Positions 41,247 through 50,867 are shown, counted from the first letter of the stretch. The stretch: 64,000 nucleotides of DNA from an uncultured bacterium (GCA_949295325.1 CASFKG010000001.1:1-64000); one strand, 5' to 3'. The notes: generated by a model not told the origin, from the letters alone. Made by a program: numbers and translations.

Positions 41247-42190
41247 GCTTCCAGTTCTTCGATTTTGCCAATAAGCGCTTCGGCCGAAGAGGCCAGCGCT
41301 TTTTCCTCGGCTTTTGTAAGCTTCGGCTTGAGGACCCTCTTAACCCCGTCCTTGGTCACGATGCAGGGAAGGGACATGTAGAGTTCCTTGCCGCCGTGGC
41401 TTAGCAAGGTGGAAACGGTCAAGACGGAGTTCTCCGCGTTTACGATGCTGCGGATGATCCTCCTCACCGCGATGGCGACGGCATAGTAGGTCGCGCCTTT
41501 CTTTTCGATGATCCTGTAGGCGGCGTCCTTGACCTTCTCGTGGAGGTCCTCCAGGCGGTTAAGCCGCCCTTCGCCGCAGCCGCCGCAGCCGGCGCAGTAG
41601 TCCGATAGGCTCAGGCCGCCGACGGTGGTCGCGCTCCAAAGGGGCACTTCGGAATCGCCATGCTCCCCGACCACGAAGGTATGGACGCTCCGGGGGTCGA
41701 TTCCCGTATCCTCGCTTATCGCGACCTTGAGACGCGAAGTGTCGAGCACGGTGCCGCTTCCGATGACCCGGCCGGAAGGGATCCTAAGGGCCTTGTAGGC
41801 GATGTAGGAAAGGATGTCGACCGGATTGCTGACCAGCAAAACGACGGTGCCTTCTTCCAGCTTTTCCTTGATGGATTCGCAGACCGAAAGGGTGATCTTC
41901 GCGTTTTTCTTGAGCAGGTCGAGGCGGGTCTCGCCCGGCTTCTGGGCCGCCCCGGCCGCGATGACGACCACGTGGCTCCCCCTCACTTCGTCGTAGCTTC
42001 CCGAATGGATCCTCTTGGGAACGCTCAGGAAGGAATTGCCGTCCTGGAGGTCGAGCGCATCCCCTTCCGCCTTGTCCGCGTTCATGTCGATTATGACGAT
42101 TTCGTTCACGGAGGTGTCGAGGGTGAGAGCGAAGGCGATGGACGATCCGACCGCCCCGTCGCCGATTATGGATATCTTTCTTTGGTTCAT
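41243..42190 (-). CDS. ldh: L-lactate dehydrogenase
   Basis: Reduces pyruvate to lactate and regenerates NAD+ in fermentation. The 315-residue protein has GDGAVGSS (NAD loop, 10-17), the substrate-specificity Gln83 with Arg89 (AAQKPGETR), and the active-site His177 in GEHGDSE. Gln83 marks LDH rather than malate dehydrogenase. A loop after residue 197 reads DYCAGCGGCGEGR, with three cysteines spaced CxxCxxC, which is not usual. It is tail-to-tail with the lipoprotein gene and is separated from rubredoxin by a terminator. Confidence 0.93.
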   Translation of the reverse strand: MNQRKISIIGDGAVGSSIAFALTLDTSVNEIVIIDMNADKAEGDALDLQDGNSFLSVPKRIHSGSYDEVRGSHVVVIAAGAAQKPGETRLDLLKKNAKITLSVCESIKEKLEEGTVVLLVSNPVDILSYIAYKALRIPSGRVIGSGTVLDTSRLKVAISEDTGIDPRSVHTFVVGEHGDSEVPLWSATTVGGLSLSDYCAGCGGCGEGRLNRLEDLHEKVKDAAYRIIEKKGATYYAVAIAVRRIIRSIVNAENSVLTVSTLLSHGGKELYMSLPCIVTKDGVKRVLKPKLTKAEEKALASSAEALIGKIEELEA

Positions 42191-42211
42191 TTCCTTTGTT
42201 TCGTTTTCCTC

Positions 42212-42235
42212 AAAAAAGGGGAGGTTCCCCTCCCC
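42212..42235 (-). terminator. Intrinsic terminator after rubredoxin-like gene
   Basis: On the minus strand GGGGAGG pairs with CCTCCCC around GGAA, followed by six T. It lies 6 nt past the rubredoxin stop and 22 nt before the ldh start, so ldh needs its own signals or read-through. Confidence 0.88.
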
Positions 42236-42241
42236 TAGGCC

Positions 42242-42385
42242 TTATTGGACGATGTCGTTTCCGTCGTCATCGACCGGAACGAGCAGTTCCTTCGGCGCGC
42301 CGCAGATGGGGCAGGTGCCGTCTTCGTTGGGGACGACTATCTGTCCGCAGACGGTGCAACGGTACTTCTGGACTTTTGAGGACAT
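42242..42385 (-). CDS. Rubredoxin-like protein
   Basis: A 47-residue protein, MSSKVQKYRCTVCGQIVVPN followed by EDGTCPICGAPKELLVPV. Two CxxC knuckles (Cys10/13 and Cys25/28) bind one iron, as in rubredoxins and in the C-terminal domain of rubrerythrin. It is a small electron carrier, probably for peroxide or oxygen defence in an anaerobe. AGGAG lies upstream of the ATG. It is shorter than classical rubredoxin (~53 residues) because the N-terminal part is reduced. Confidence 0.85.
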   Translation of the reverse strand: MSSKVQKYRCTVCGQIVVPNEDGTCPICGAPKELLVPVDDDGNDIVQ

Positions 42386-42445
42386 TTCTTTTCTCCTTTG
42401 TTCTAAGTATACGAGGGAAGCCGTTTACTTAAAGCAAAACGCACT

Positions 42446-44977
42446 TCATTCGACGCTTTTCAGGGATTCGACCATCTTCACCCGCTTGGTGAGCGTGCTC
42501 AAGTAGAGGTTCACGAGCAGCGCCACGAGGAAGGTAAGGGCGAAGCCGATTACGTAGGTCCAGGGCGAGATGAAGTAGAGGAATTCCACTAACGGCACCG
42601 TGTTGACCACGAGGACCGCGTACATGAACGGCCAGCCCAGGAGCATACCGGCGACGACCCCGCCTAGGGTCAAAACCATCGTCTCGAAAAGAAGCGACTT
42701 GGCTATTTCCCCGCGCGAGAAGCCCAAGACCTTCAGGGTGGCGATGTCCCTCGTCCTTTCGCGGTAGTTCAGCAGGGCGAGGTTGACTAGGACCACCAAG
42801 GCGAGCAAGACGGCGAATACCTTGACCGCGTTGGTCATGATGAGGACGCCGCCCACGATGTCGGATATCTGCGTCACCCTTTCATCGTGCGTCATCACCC
42901 CCATCACGCCGGAAAGATCCTCGAGGAAATAGTCCTTCAGGCTTTCGACGGACTCGAGGGTTTTGAGGTATACGAAGGTCATGGAATAGGAGGGCGTGCC
43001 GGGATAGACGCCCGGGGTGTCGGCCCTTAGGAAAATGGCGTTCGCGGAAAAGGCCGGGAAGATGCTGGAGACGGTCACTTCGACCCTATCGCTTAATTCG
43101 AAGGCGAGGACATCGCCTACTTCCGCCCCGAGCTGCCGCGCCACCTTGGCAGACATCGCGCACTCGCCGGCCTCGAGCTCGAAGGGGAAGCGGTTTTCGC
43201 CGGGGGCTATTTCGACTACCCGGTAGTCGCTTTTTACGCCTTGGGCGTCGCCGACGGAGGCCGAAGAGATGGAAAGGGGAAGATAGAAATCTATCGCGTC
43301 GATCCCCTCTAGCTTTCGGTCTATCTCCTCTTCCGTGAAGAAGCCCGAATACGTCAGTTCGAGGTCGCTGTTGTAGAAGGTGGACAAATCGGTATCGATC
43401 CCGTGGTTTATGGTGTCCTCGATGCCGAAGCCGCAGACGAGAAGGGCCGTGCAGCCGGCCACGCCCACGATGACCATGAGGGACTTGACCAAGTTGGTCC
43501 TGATGTTCCTTAGGGCAATCCTGAGCGAAAGCTTGCCGGTCGTGGGCTTGAGGCTGCTTTCCCGCCCCTTCCCCTTGATGGCCGGTGGTTCGGGCCTAAG
43601 GGAGTTCGCGGGCAGCAGTTTCACGGTCTTCCGCGCTGCCAGAAAGGTAACCAGGCACGATACCCCGAGGAAAACCGCCGCGGTCAATATCCCCGCAAAG
43701 ATCGGGAACAAAAAGGGATCCATGGCGGGCAGCGTGAACAGAATCGCGTACTTCTGGTTCATAATGTAGGGGATGATGACGGGGCCGAGTACCTCCCCGA
43801 TTATGGTTCCTAGGAGCACCACCACCCCGACGAGGGCCATGTAGTGGAGGTATATGGCGGTCTTGCCGACCCCTATCGCCCGCATGGCTCCGATCTGGGT
43901 CCGTTCCTTGATGATTATCTGGCTCGTCGTGGTGAGTATCACGAGCACCGCGACGAAAAAGAAGACAAACGGGAAGACGTAGGTAAGGTTGCGGGCGTTG
44001 TCCACTTCCATCTGCATGGCGCTGCTGAAAGGCATGAGGTCCCTGTCGGCGCAGAGGACGAGGTTGTCGTTTTCGTCCTTGGAGGCGAAATAGTCGCCGA
44101 TGTCCCTTTTTATCTTTTCCAGGTCCGCGCCCGGCGGGAGCTCGACCGTATACTGGTAAGGCAATGGCGTGCCGTCCGGCAGCACCGAAAGCAGCAGTTC
44201 CTCGTCGAAAGCCCCGTCGTATCCCCGGAGGTATTCTTCAAGATACCCTAGAAGCGGTATGTCGTAGGTCCTGTTCAGGGTATCGAGGAAAGAAAGGGCG
44301 AAACGCTTGATCGACATCAGGAAGGCCGCCCGGTTATAGGAAGCCTTGTTGACGTTTTCCGGATAGTTCATCGCCCCGTTTACCGTGGCTTTCAGGACTA
44401 TGTTGTCCTCGGCCAGTATATTGGTCATGCCGTCTTTAACGTATGGATCAAGGACCTCCCTGACCGCGTTTTTCGTTTCCTCGTCGAGGGGCGAGACGAT
44501 GCTGACCGCGACCTCGTCCCCCACGTGTATCTCCAAATCCCGCGCGGGGCTTTGGACCATGAGGGAGGAGTCGTAGAGGAAAAAATCCTCATCGGTGAAG
44601 CTACCGTCTTTTTCCACTATCTCCCAAGGCCTCGAAATCTCGGGATAGGCGGCGGATATAACCGCGTAGGAGCCGACGCCCTCGAGACTCGCCGTGTAGT
44701 AGATGCGGCCTTCGGAACGGCCGCCCGTGATCGAATCTATGTTGGCTTGGTCGGCCGAATCGTAACTGGAAGTCGTGACCCAGAGGTCGGCCATGTTCCC
44801 CTCTTCGTAGGCGTAGTCGACCCGGTTGGAAATCGACTGGGCGTTGGCTTCGAGCCCAACGAAAAGCGTCACGGCGATGCCGCCTATGAACAATATCGAA
44901 AGGAACTGCTTCCAGTTTTCCAAAACCTCCCTCCGGAGTTTCGAAAAAAGGAGTCTAGAAAGGCCGAGGCGTTTCAT
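42446..44977 (-). CDS. MacB/FtsX-type ABC transporter permease
   Basis: An 843-residue membrane protein. It has an N-terminal helix (QFLSILFIGGIAVTLFVGLEANAQ), a large extracytoplasmic domain and the FtsX core helices (FVFFFVAVLVILTTTSQIIIKERTQIGAMRAIGVGKT). A second large domain precedes a last FtsX unit (YRERTRDIATLKVLGFSRGEIAKSLLFETMVLTLGG). Two FtsX repeats with long exported domains are typical of the ~800-residue Firmicutes exporters. Start and the ATPase stop share one base (TAATG). Likely exports peptide or lipoprotein-like substrates, or transmits stress signals. Confidence 0.88.
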   Translation of the reverse strand: MKRLGLSRLLFSKLRREVLENWKQFLSILFIGGIAVTLFVGLEANAQSISNRVDYAYEEGNMADLWVTTSSYDSADQANIDSITGGRSEGRIYYTASLEGVGSYAVISAAYPEISRPWEIVEKDGSFTDEDFFLYDSSLMVQSPARDLEIHVGDEVAVSIVSPLDEETKNAVREVLDPYVKDGMTNILAEDNIVLKATVNGAMNYPENVNKASYNRAAFLMSIKRFALSFLDTLNRTYDIPLLGYLEEYLRGYDGAFDEELLLSVLPDGTPLPYQYTVELPPGADLEKIKRDIGDYFASKDENDNLVLCADRDLMPFSSAMQMEVDNARNLTYVFPFVFFFVAVLVILTTTSQIIIKERTQIGAMRAIGVGKTAIYLHYMALVGVVVLLGTIIGEVLGPVIIPYIMNQKYAILFTLPAMDPFLFPIFAGILTAAVFLGVSCLVTFLAARKTVKLLPANSLRPEPPAIKGKGRESSLKPTTGKLSLRIALRNIRTNLVKSLMVIVGVAGCTALLVCGFGIEDTINHGIDTDLSTFYNSDLELTYSGFFTEEEIDRKLEGIDAIDFYLPLSISSASVGDAQGVKSDYRVVEIAPGENRFPFELEAGECAMSAKVARQLGAEVGDVLAFELSDRVEVTVSSIFPAFSANAIFLRADTPGVYPGTPSYSMTFVYLKTLESVESLKDYFLEDLSGVMGVMTHDERVTQISDIVGGVLIMTNAVKVFAVLLALVVLVNLALLNYRERTRDIATLKVLGFSRGEIAKSLLFETMVLTLGGVVAGMLLGWPFMYAVLVVNTVPLVEFLYFISPWTYVIGFALTFLVALLVNLYLSTLTKRVKMVESLKSVE

Positions 44978-45681
44978 TACCAGCTGATGTCCTTGGCCGA
45001 AAGCGGATGTTCAACCTTTTCGTCGCGGGCTATCCGCCCGTCCTGGATATGGATGACGCGCTCCGCGACTTCGGCTATCTTGGCGTTGTGGGTGACCAGT
45101 ATGACGGTCTTCTTGTAGGTTTTCGAAATATCGAGAAGCAGGGAGACGATCTGGGCCCCGGTTTTGCTGTCCAACGCGCCGGTGGGCTCGTCGCATAGCA
45201 GCAGCTTGGGGTTCTTGACGATGGCCCTGGCGATGGCGACCCGCTGCTGTTCTCCCCCCGATAGCTCGCTCGGGAAATTGGCGAGCCTCCCCTCGAGGCC
45301 GACTTCCATCAATACCTCCTTGGAGTCGAAGGGGTTCGCGGCGACCGAGGCCGCGAGCTGGACGTTCTCGAGGGCGGTCAGCTGTGGCAGGAGGTTGTAG
45401 AACTGGAAGACGAACCCGACGTCGAGCCGCCGAAACCTCGAAAGCTCGTTTTCGCCGTATTTAGCCACGTCGGTATCGTCGATGAGATAGGAGCCGGAAG
45501 TGGGCCTGTCCATGCCGCCGAGTATGTTCAAAAGGGTGCTCTTACCGGCTCCGGAAGCCCCCAAAACCGCCGCAAACTCCCCTTCCATCAGAGAAAAGGA
45601 AACGTCATCGAGGGCTTTGACCTCGTTAGTGTGGCCGGGATTGTATACCTTGCTGAGGTTGGTGACGGCGATGCTCGGCAT
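44977..45681 (-). CDS. ABC transporter ATPase (LolD/MacB type)
   Basis: A 234-residue ATPase: Walker [10 protein letters not shown] near 36, Q-loop [17 protein letters not shown], signature [15 protein letters not shown] near 140, Walker [13 protein letters not shown] and H-loop VTHNAKIAE. It drives the adjacent FtsX-like permease, with which it overlaps by one base. The N-terminus [29 protein letters not shown] is typical of this family. Confidence 0.92.
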   Translation of the reverse strand: MPSIAVTNLSKVYNPGHTNEVKALDDVSFSLMEGEFAAVLGASGAGKSTLLNILGGMDRPTSGSYLIDDTDVAKYGENELSRFRRLDVGFVFQFYNLLPQLTALENVQLAASVAANPFDSKEVLMEVGLEGRLANFPSELSGGEQQRVAIARAIVKNPKLLLCDEPTGALDSKTGAQIVSLLLDISKTYKKTVILVTHNAKIAEVAERVIHIQDGRIARDEKVEHPLSAKDISW

Positions 45682-45687
45682 AAAATA

Positions 45688-47028
45688 TCAGGCCAAGGTG
45701 CCCATCGGGTCCCAAAGGGGCAGCACGACGGGTTCTTTTTCGGTGGCGGCTATCTCTTCCTTGCTAAGGTATTTCCTGAGTATGACCGCCTGGTAGACGA
45801 AGTGGTCGAAGAAACCCTCGTCCATGACGTAATATCCACTTAGCCCCTTGTCGCTTCCCCAGCTGTTCTCGATCTTGTAACGGTTGGGTTTTCCGTCCTT
45901 GCCGAGGTTCACTCCCGTAATGACCATCGCGTGGTTCATCGCGCTGGCGCGGTAATAAAGCATAGCGGGCTTTTGGAACTTGACGTCCGCCCCCAGAAGC
46001 GCTGCATAGTCGACCGCCGAGGCCGCCCAGGCGTAGGAATTGCGGTCGCGGAAGAAGGAGACGTCGCTGCCGAACCAAACCGGCTCCCCGTCCTTTATCT
46101 GGGCGACGATCAGCTCCTTAAGGCGCTCCATCGGCAGGTTGAGGTGGTTGATGGGCTTCCCGCCCACGACGTTCCCGAGGTACTCGACGGTGAAATTCCG
46201 CCCGAAGGGCCTATCGTCCTCAGGATAGTTGATAACCGACTGGTACTCGTCGATCTTGCTGCCGATGTGTTTGTCGAAGAAGGCATTCGGGGTAAGGCCC
46301 CTTTCCACGTGGTAGACGTCCTTTTCGTCCGTATATTCGAAATCGAAGGTCTCCGGCGGCACGCCGAAGGCATTCATGAAGGCGTTATAGATAGTGCCCA
46401 TCACCTTTTCCTTGAGGGGACGTATGGCCTTTTCTTCGCCGGCGGCCCGCAGTTCGTGGGCTTCGAAGGCAAAGCGCCTCAACCAGACGGAGACGATTTG
46501 GTCGAGCTCCATGGTATTGTTGCTCTGGAAGGTTTCCGGGAACGCGCTCTGCGGCATGATGCCGTATTTCTTCACCAGGGACACGAACATGTCCCACTGC
46601 CCGCCGTCGTTCAGGGGCGCGGTCAATATGTAGTCGAGGAGCCTGTCGTCGTGCGGCCGCTCAGACAAATCGATGAAGGCTTCCAGAATCCAATTGGCCT
46701 TTTCGATCTTGTCGAAAAGCGAGATGTAGTTTTGGCTTAGCTCGAAGTTCTTGATCTTGAGCTTCTTGGCAATGACCTCGCGCAGAAGGTTCAGGCCGGC
46801 GAATATCCAGCAGCGCCCCGAGCTCTTCTGGTTGGCGACCGCCATGGTCGGCACGACGTTGGTGAAGCTCGGGTTGACGTTCCTAACGCTCGAAGAATCG
46901 TAGGACAAATCGAGAATCGAAGTCCTCGACATCGCATGCCTCACGATCCTGTTTTTGCCGTCCGCTTCATAGGCGTCTTTCATTGCCTTGAGTTTGCAGG
47001 CGCATAGCCTTCCGTTTTCTTTATCCAT
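45688..47028 (-). CDS. pepC: Aminopeptidase C (bleomycin hydrolase-like)
   Basis: A 446-residue C1-family cysteine aminopeptidase of the cytoplasm. The ATG at 47028 is preferred, with GGAG about 9 nt upstream. The active site is complete: Cys73 in QKSSGRCWIFAG, His near 366 in AMNHAMVITGVN and Asn near 387 in ENSWG. It diverges from pepT, 85 bp away, and the two may share regulation. Ends 7 bp after the ABC ATPase start, so the three minus-strand genes may be one transcript. Confidence 0.94.
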   Translation of the reverse strand: MDKENGRLCACKLKAMKDAYEADGKNRIVRHAMSRTSILDLSYDSSSVRNVNPSFTNVVPTMAVANQKSSGRCWIFAGLNLLREVIAKKLKIKNFELSQNYISLFDKIEKANWILEAFIDLSERPHDDRLLDYILTAPLNDGGQWDMFVSLVKKYGIMPQSAFPETFQSNNTMELDQIVSVWLRRFAFEAHELRAAGEEKAIRPLKEKVMGTIYNAFMNAFGVPPETFDFEYTDEKDVYHVERGLTPNAFFDKHIGSKIDEYQSVINYPEDDRPFGRNFTVEYLGNVVGGKPINHLNLPMERLKELIVAQIKDGEPVWFGSDVSFFRDRNSYAWAASAVDYAALLGADVKFQKPAMLYYRASAMNHAMVITGVNLGKDGKPNRYKIENSWGSDKGLSGYYVMDEGFFDHFVYQAVILRKYLSKEEIAATEKEPVVLPLWDPMGTLA

Positions 47029-47113
47029 TTCAAATACTCCAAATGCCTTTGGCATCTATTTTAGACAATCGTTACGTTTAGTTATAGAGAAACAGGATGC
47101 TAAAATCGCGAGT

Positions 47114-48331
47114 ATGGAAACAAAAACTAAGTATCCCGAGGCCCTCGAGGCCTTCCTACGCTACGTCGCCGTCGACACCCAAAGCGACGAAAACTCCCCC
47201 ACTTCCCCAAGCGCTTCCAAGGAATACGACCTGCTGCGCATGCTCGAAAACGAATTAAAGGAATTGGGTTACAAGCCCTATATCGACGAATTCGGGTTGC
47301 TTTATTGCAATGTCCCCGGAAAAGCCGGCCTGGAGACCGTTGGACTATGTTCCCACGTCGATACCGCATCGGAGCTCACCGGCAAAAACGTCAAGCCGCG
47401 GATCATAGAAAACTACAACGGCAGCGTCATCGAACTGAACGAGACCTACTCGATGTCGCCGAAAGAATTCAAAAGCCTCGAAGGCAGAAAGGGCCAAACG
47501 CTGGTCGTTACCGACGGAAACACGCTCCTAGGCGGGGACGACAAGGCCGGGGTCGCCGCGATAATGGAAGCGGCCCGCTACTATGCCGTCCATAAGGAAA
47601 TCGAACACCGTCCGTTTTCGATTCTGTTCACCGTCGACGAGGAAATAGGACGGGGGGCCGACCATTTCGACAGCAAGAAGTTCGGAGCCGACTTCGCCTA
47701 TACCGTCGACGGCGACGATTACCACGACATCGCCTTCGACAATTTCAATGCCAGCCACGCGACCCTGGAAGTGCACGGGGTTGCCGTCCACCCGGGCGAA
47801 GCCAAGGGGGTGATGGTCAATGCCGCTCTCGTGGCCATGAGGTTCGATGAACTGCTTGGTGATTACAAAAAGCCCAGCGACACCGAAGGGCGCGAGGGCT
47901 TCATACACCTAATATCGATGGAAGGAAGCGTCGATAGGGCCACCCTCCACTACATTTTGCGAAACCACGAAAGCAGTCTTCTAAAAAGGCAGAAGGAGAC
48001 TCTTCTGGCGGCCTTGGAAAAGCTTAGGGAAGAATACCCGGCTGCCGAAATCGAACTGGAAATCGGGGACGACTACCGGAACATGAAGGAAAAGGTCGAT
48101 GCGGACCCCCGCTCGGTCGACCTTGCGAAGAAGGTCTTCGAGAAACTGGGGATCGAATACCGTTTCCCGCCCATCCGCGGCGGAACAGACGGGGCCAATT
48201 TCTCGTTCAAGGGCTGTATCACCCCGAACCTCGGGACCGGCAGTTACAACCACCACGGACGTTTCGAGTTCCTGAGCGTCCCGGAATTCGAGAAGGTCAT
48301 CGATATCGTCATCGGATTGCTCAAAGCCTAG
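47114..48331 (+). CDS. pepT: Peptidase T (tripeptide aminopeptidase)
   Basis: A 405-residue M20B zinc peptidase releasing N-terminal residues from tripeptides. Metal ligands appear in GLCSHVDTA (His81, Asp83), GGDDKAGVAAI, TVDEEIGRGADHF (Glu catalytic and ligand) and FSFKGCITPNLGTG. The start METKTKYPEALEAFLRYV at 47114 fits the family. A candidate promoter (TAGACA, then TATAGA about 15 bp later) lies in the shared gap with pepC. Confidence 0.95.
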   Translation: METKTKYPEALEAFLRYVAVDTQSDENSPTSPSASKEYDLLRMLENELKELGYKPYIDEFGLLYCNVPGKAGLETVGLCSHVDTASELTGKNVKPRIIENYNGSVIELNETYSMSPKEFKSLEGRKGQTLVVTDGNTLLGGDDKAGVAAIMEAARYYAVHKEIEHRPFSILFTVDEEIGRGADHFDSKKFGADFAYTVDGDDYHDIAFDNFNASHATLEVHGVAVHPGEAKGVMVNAALVAMRFDELLGDYKKPSDTEGREGFIHLISMEGSVDRATLHYILRNHESSLLKRQKETLLAALEKLREEYPAAEIELEIGDDYRNMKEKVDADPRSVDLAKKVFEKLGIEYRFPPIRGGTDGANFSFKGCITPNLGTGSYNHHGRFEFLSVPEFEKVIDIVIGLLKA

Positions 48332-48661
48332 AATTAAAGGTCTGGCTTGTTGCATTGGTAGCCTAGGCCCAGGCGGGCACCGGAATTGTTCGTCTGGGTT
48401 TTATTTAATGAAATCGCGGAAACGGACGGGCGCTGGAACATGTTTTTTCCGTCTATTCGCCGCCAAACCCCCATTAACAAGCTGGCTATATGGTCGCTTC
48501 GAAACGGAAAAGACCGGTTTTGTTCCGCCAAGTGGTTTCGGCCAATCCAGCCTGCCGGGCCGTCAAGGCGGCTTGATCTGCTACAACCAACCACAGCTTA
48601 CCTCGTTTCACCTCGCGGATAGGAAGGCAACCGGTCGAAGGCCGTGTTTCCTTTTTCCAAT
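48332..48661. other. Intergenic region, nothing identified
   Basis: Between pepT and the tRNA-Gln terminator. Several short overlapping ORFs exist in both strands, but none has a ribosome site or recognisable product. No repeat or riboswitch was seen. Confidence 0.5.
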
Positions 48662-48684
48662 AAAAAATGCCGATTTTCTCGGCA
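48662..48684 (-). terminator. Intrinsic terminator after tRNA-Gln
   Basis: On the minus strand TGCCGA pairs with TCGGCA around a GAAAA loop, then six T. It lies 13 nt past the tRNA 3' end. Confidence 0.85.
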
Positions 48685-48696
48685 CCGTTATCGTTT

Positions 48697-48771
48697 TGGC
48701 TGGGGTGACTGGGATCGAACCAGTGCATATCGGATTCAGAGTCCGATGCCTTACCGCTTGGCTACACCCCA
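48697..48771 (-). tRNA. tRNA-Gln (CTG anticodon)
   Basis: Acceptor TGGGGTG/CACCCCA with discriminator G and encoded CCA. The anticodon stem TCGGA/TCCGA encloses loop CTCTGAA, giving CUG for CAG codons. The U1-A72 pair is typical of glutamine tRNAs. Confidence 0.93.
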
Positions 48772-48783
48772 AACGCAAGCCAT

Positions 48784-48811
48784 ATTTTATACACCGCGCG
48801 CCGCTAATCAA
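48784..48811 (-). promoter_or_regulatory. tRNA-Gln promoter
   Basis: TTGATT (48806-48811), 16 bp, then TAAAAT (48784-48789), 12 bp upstream of the tRNA 5' end. No dyad flanks this -10 box, unlike the Thr, Ala, Arg and Cys promoters. Confidence 0.55.
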
Positions 48812-48857
48812 GACTTAGCACTTTTTAAAAGCCGGCTTCGGTAATAAAATCAGGCGG

Positions 48858-49466
48858 ATGGCCAAGATAATTGGCGTGGCCGGGGGCTCCGGCTCCGGGA
48901 AAACCTACATAGCCAGACTGCTGTCTTCTTTCCTTACCGATTGCGCGATCCTGCCTCTCGACTGTTATTACAGGGACCAAAGCCATCTAGGCGAAAAGGA
49001 AAGGAACCTGCTTAACTACGACGATCCCTCGGTCATCGACATCGATGCCTTCCTGAGCGACCTCGACAGCCTGAGGGAAGGGAAGTCCGTAAACGTTCCC
49101 CAATACGATTTCGTCACCCATACCAGGCTAAAGGAAACCCGGCTTCTTTTGCCAGCTTCCTATATACTCGCGGAAGGAATACTCATCTACTCGAAGCCGG
49201 GCTGCCTTTCGCATTACGACTACAGGCTCTACGTCGACTGCGATCCGGACATCCGGCTGGCCCGGCGCTTACTGAGGGACGAAAAGGAAAGGGGCCGGGA
49301 GCCCTTCGGGATAATCAGGCAATACCTTTCGAGCGTCCGTCCGATGCATAAAAAATACGTGGAGCCCACCAAGAAACTGGCCGACCGCGTTTTCGTGAAC
49401 GAAGGATTCGACGGTCTAGGAAAAGAAGACCTTAGGGAGGTCCTTGAGGATATAGAAAATGCCTGA
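48858..49466 (+). CDS. udk: Uridine kinase
   Basis: Phosphorylates uridine and cytidine in pyrimidine salvage. A 202-residue P-loop kinase: GVAGGSGSGKTYIARLL at the start, DCYYRDQSHLGEKERNLLNYDDPSVIDIDAF with the substrate-binding Asp/Tyr, PQYDFVTHTR and the ILAEGILIY strand. The YDDP replaces the usual YDHP. A DIRLARRLLRDEKERGR lid region follows. It overlaps the amidohydrolase by 8 bp. Confidence 0.9.
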   Translation: MAKIIGVAGGSGSGKTYIARLLSSFLTDCAILPLDCYYRDQSHLGEKERNLLNYDDPSVIDIDAFLSDLDSLREGKSVNVPQYDFVTHTRLKETRLLLPASYILAEGILIYSKPGCLSHYDYRLYVDCDPDIRLARRLLRDEKERGREPFGIIRQYLSSVRPMHKKYVEPTKKLADRVFVNEGFDGLGKEDLREVLEDIENA

Positions 49467-50250
49467 TGTCGAGATAATCGACGCCCATGCCCACCTAGGT
49501 GCCTACAAAGGCAAGAAGGAGTGCGTTAGTGCCTTGCTGGAGGGAATGGCAAGGCGGAACATCTCGCTATCGTTAGTGTCCAACGCCGGCTGCTCCGAAT
49601 TCCCGAGCGGTGGCAATGCATCCCCCAAGCCGTTATCCGCCCTCCGGGGCCTCAAGGAATGCCTGGAACTCCAAATGGATTATCCGGGGAAATTCAAAAG
49701 CCTCCTCTGGATCAGGCCCAATCTCGAAAATAGGCGCAAGGCCCTCTTCGATTTCGTGTTTTCCCACCGAAACGAGATTGCGGGGCTCAAATTCCACCCC
49801 TACTTTTCGCGGCTTCCCATCACTTCCGAAAAACTCGAACCCTACCTGGAACTCGCCGAGGAACTCTCCCTTCCCGTGCTCGTCCATACGGCCGCGGACC
49901 AATATTCCAGGTTCGGGCTCCTCTGCGAATGCGCGAAGAACCACCCCGGCATAATCTTCGTGGGTGCCCACCTGGAGCTTTACGGCGACGGCTACCGGGC
50001 AATCGAGATGATGGAAGGGGCGGACAACATCTACGCCGACACGGCGTGGGTGAACTTCCAGGTCGCGGAAAGGCTAATCGATAGGCTGGGGCCGGCCAGG
50101 CTCCTCTTCGGAACCGATGCCCCGATAGACGGTCCCCTTACCACTTCGAACGCCCTTTACGGCTGCTATTACGAAAACCGGTTCGGGCTTAATGACGAAG
50201 ACTATGCCCTCCTGATGGGCGGCAATGCCAAAAGGATATATTCCCTTTAG
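49459..50250 (+). CDS. Amidohydrolase family (Amidohydro_2) protein
   Basis: A 263-residue TIM-barrel hydrolase. Metal ligands are visible in IIDAHAHLG (HxH), GLKFHPYFSRLP, VLVHTAAD and FGTDAPIDGPL (Asp). This pattern is PF04909, which covers decarboxylases and lactonases. The small size suggests a TatD-like or 2-pyrone-type enzyme; substrate unknown. It overlaps udk by 8 bp and is tail-to-tail with the next minus gene, sharing a 4-bp TTAG. Confidence 0.85.
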   Translation: MPDVEIIDAHAHLGAYKGKKECVSALLEGMARRNISLSLVSNAGCSEFPSGGNASPKPLSALRGLKECLELQMDYPGKFKSLLWIRPNLENRRKALFDFVFSHRNEIAGLKFHPYFSRLPITSEKLEPYLELAEELSLPVLVHTAADQYSRFGLLCECAKNHPGIIFVGAHLELYGDGYRAIEMMEGADNIYADTAWVNFQVAERLIDRLGPARLLFGTDAPIDGPLTTSNALYGCYYENRFGLNDEDYALLMGGNAKRIYSL

Positions 50251-50867
50251 TCCTTCTCCCTGTACTCGCCTTCTATGGCCCCGCCGGCTTTTCCGGCTGC
50301 TTGCCCGTCCGCCTTCGCTATCTTCTTCGGGGCGGTATTCTTCGGGCTAGGGGACGGCTTCCTTTCTTCTTTTCCCGTGACTTCGAGGAAAAATAGCTCC
50401 TCGTAGCGTTCCGGGTTTTCCCTTATCCAAGCCTGGTGCCACATTTCGTAAAGGAGCAGTAGCAAGGAAATAAGCCCGGAGCATATCCCGTAATAAAACG
50501 TGAATCCGTCAAGCGGTTCGACGTTGCTAGGGGAAACAAACCTCAGAAGTAAAAGCAGTATCGAGGCAAGGAGGAGGAAGAAAAGCGAAACGATGAACAC
50601 GGCGTCGGCCGCGCCGGCTCTCTTCAGGGAACCCTGCTTGCTCGCGCAAGGCCGGGCGGTAAGCACGGCGTCGGCGATAAAGAGGACGAGTGAGAGGCCA
50701 CCCGCGCAGAAGCAAGACAAAAGAAGATACGGCGAAAGGCCGTAGGCCCCGTAGGCCACGAGGCAGGCGGCGCTGACGATGAGCATCGAGACGACGAGGG
50801 CATAGCCGGCAAGGGAGACGGCGGCATCCGCTTTGGTCCTTTTGATCAGGATACGTTCAGGCAGCAT
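50247..50867 (-). CDS. Membrane protein of unknown function
   Basis: A 206-residue protein with four membrane segments (AGYALVVSMLIVSAACLVAYG; YLLLSCFCAGGLSLVLFIADAV; AVFIVSLFFLLLASILLLLLRF; FYYGICSGLISLLLLLYEMW) and a ~55-residue charged cytoplasmic tail rich in Lys, Ala and Pro. No family recognised. It begins inside the last codons of the 44-residue upstream peptide, so the two are coupled. Confidence 0.7.
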   Translation of the reverse strand: MLPERILIKRTKADAAVSLAGYALVVSMLIVSAACLVAYGAYGLSPYLLLSCFCAGGLSLVLFIADAVLTARPCASKQGSLKRAGAADAVFIVSLFFLLLASILLLLLRFVSPSNVEPLDGFTFYYGICSGLISLLLLLYEMWHQAWIRENPERYEELFFLEVTGKEERKPSPSPKNTAPKKIAKADGQAAGKAGGAIEGEYREKD

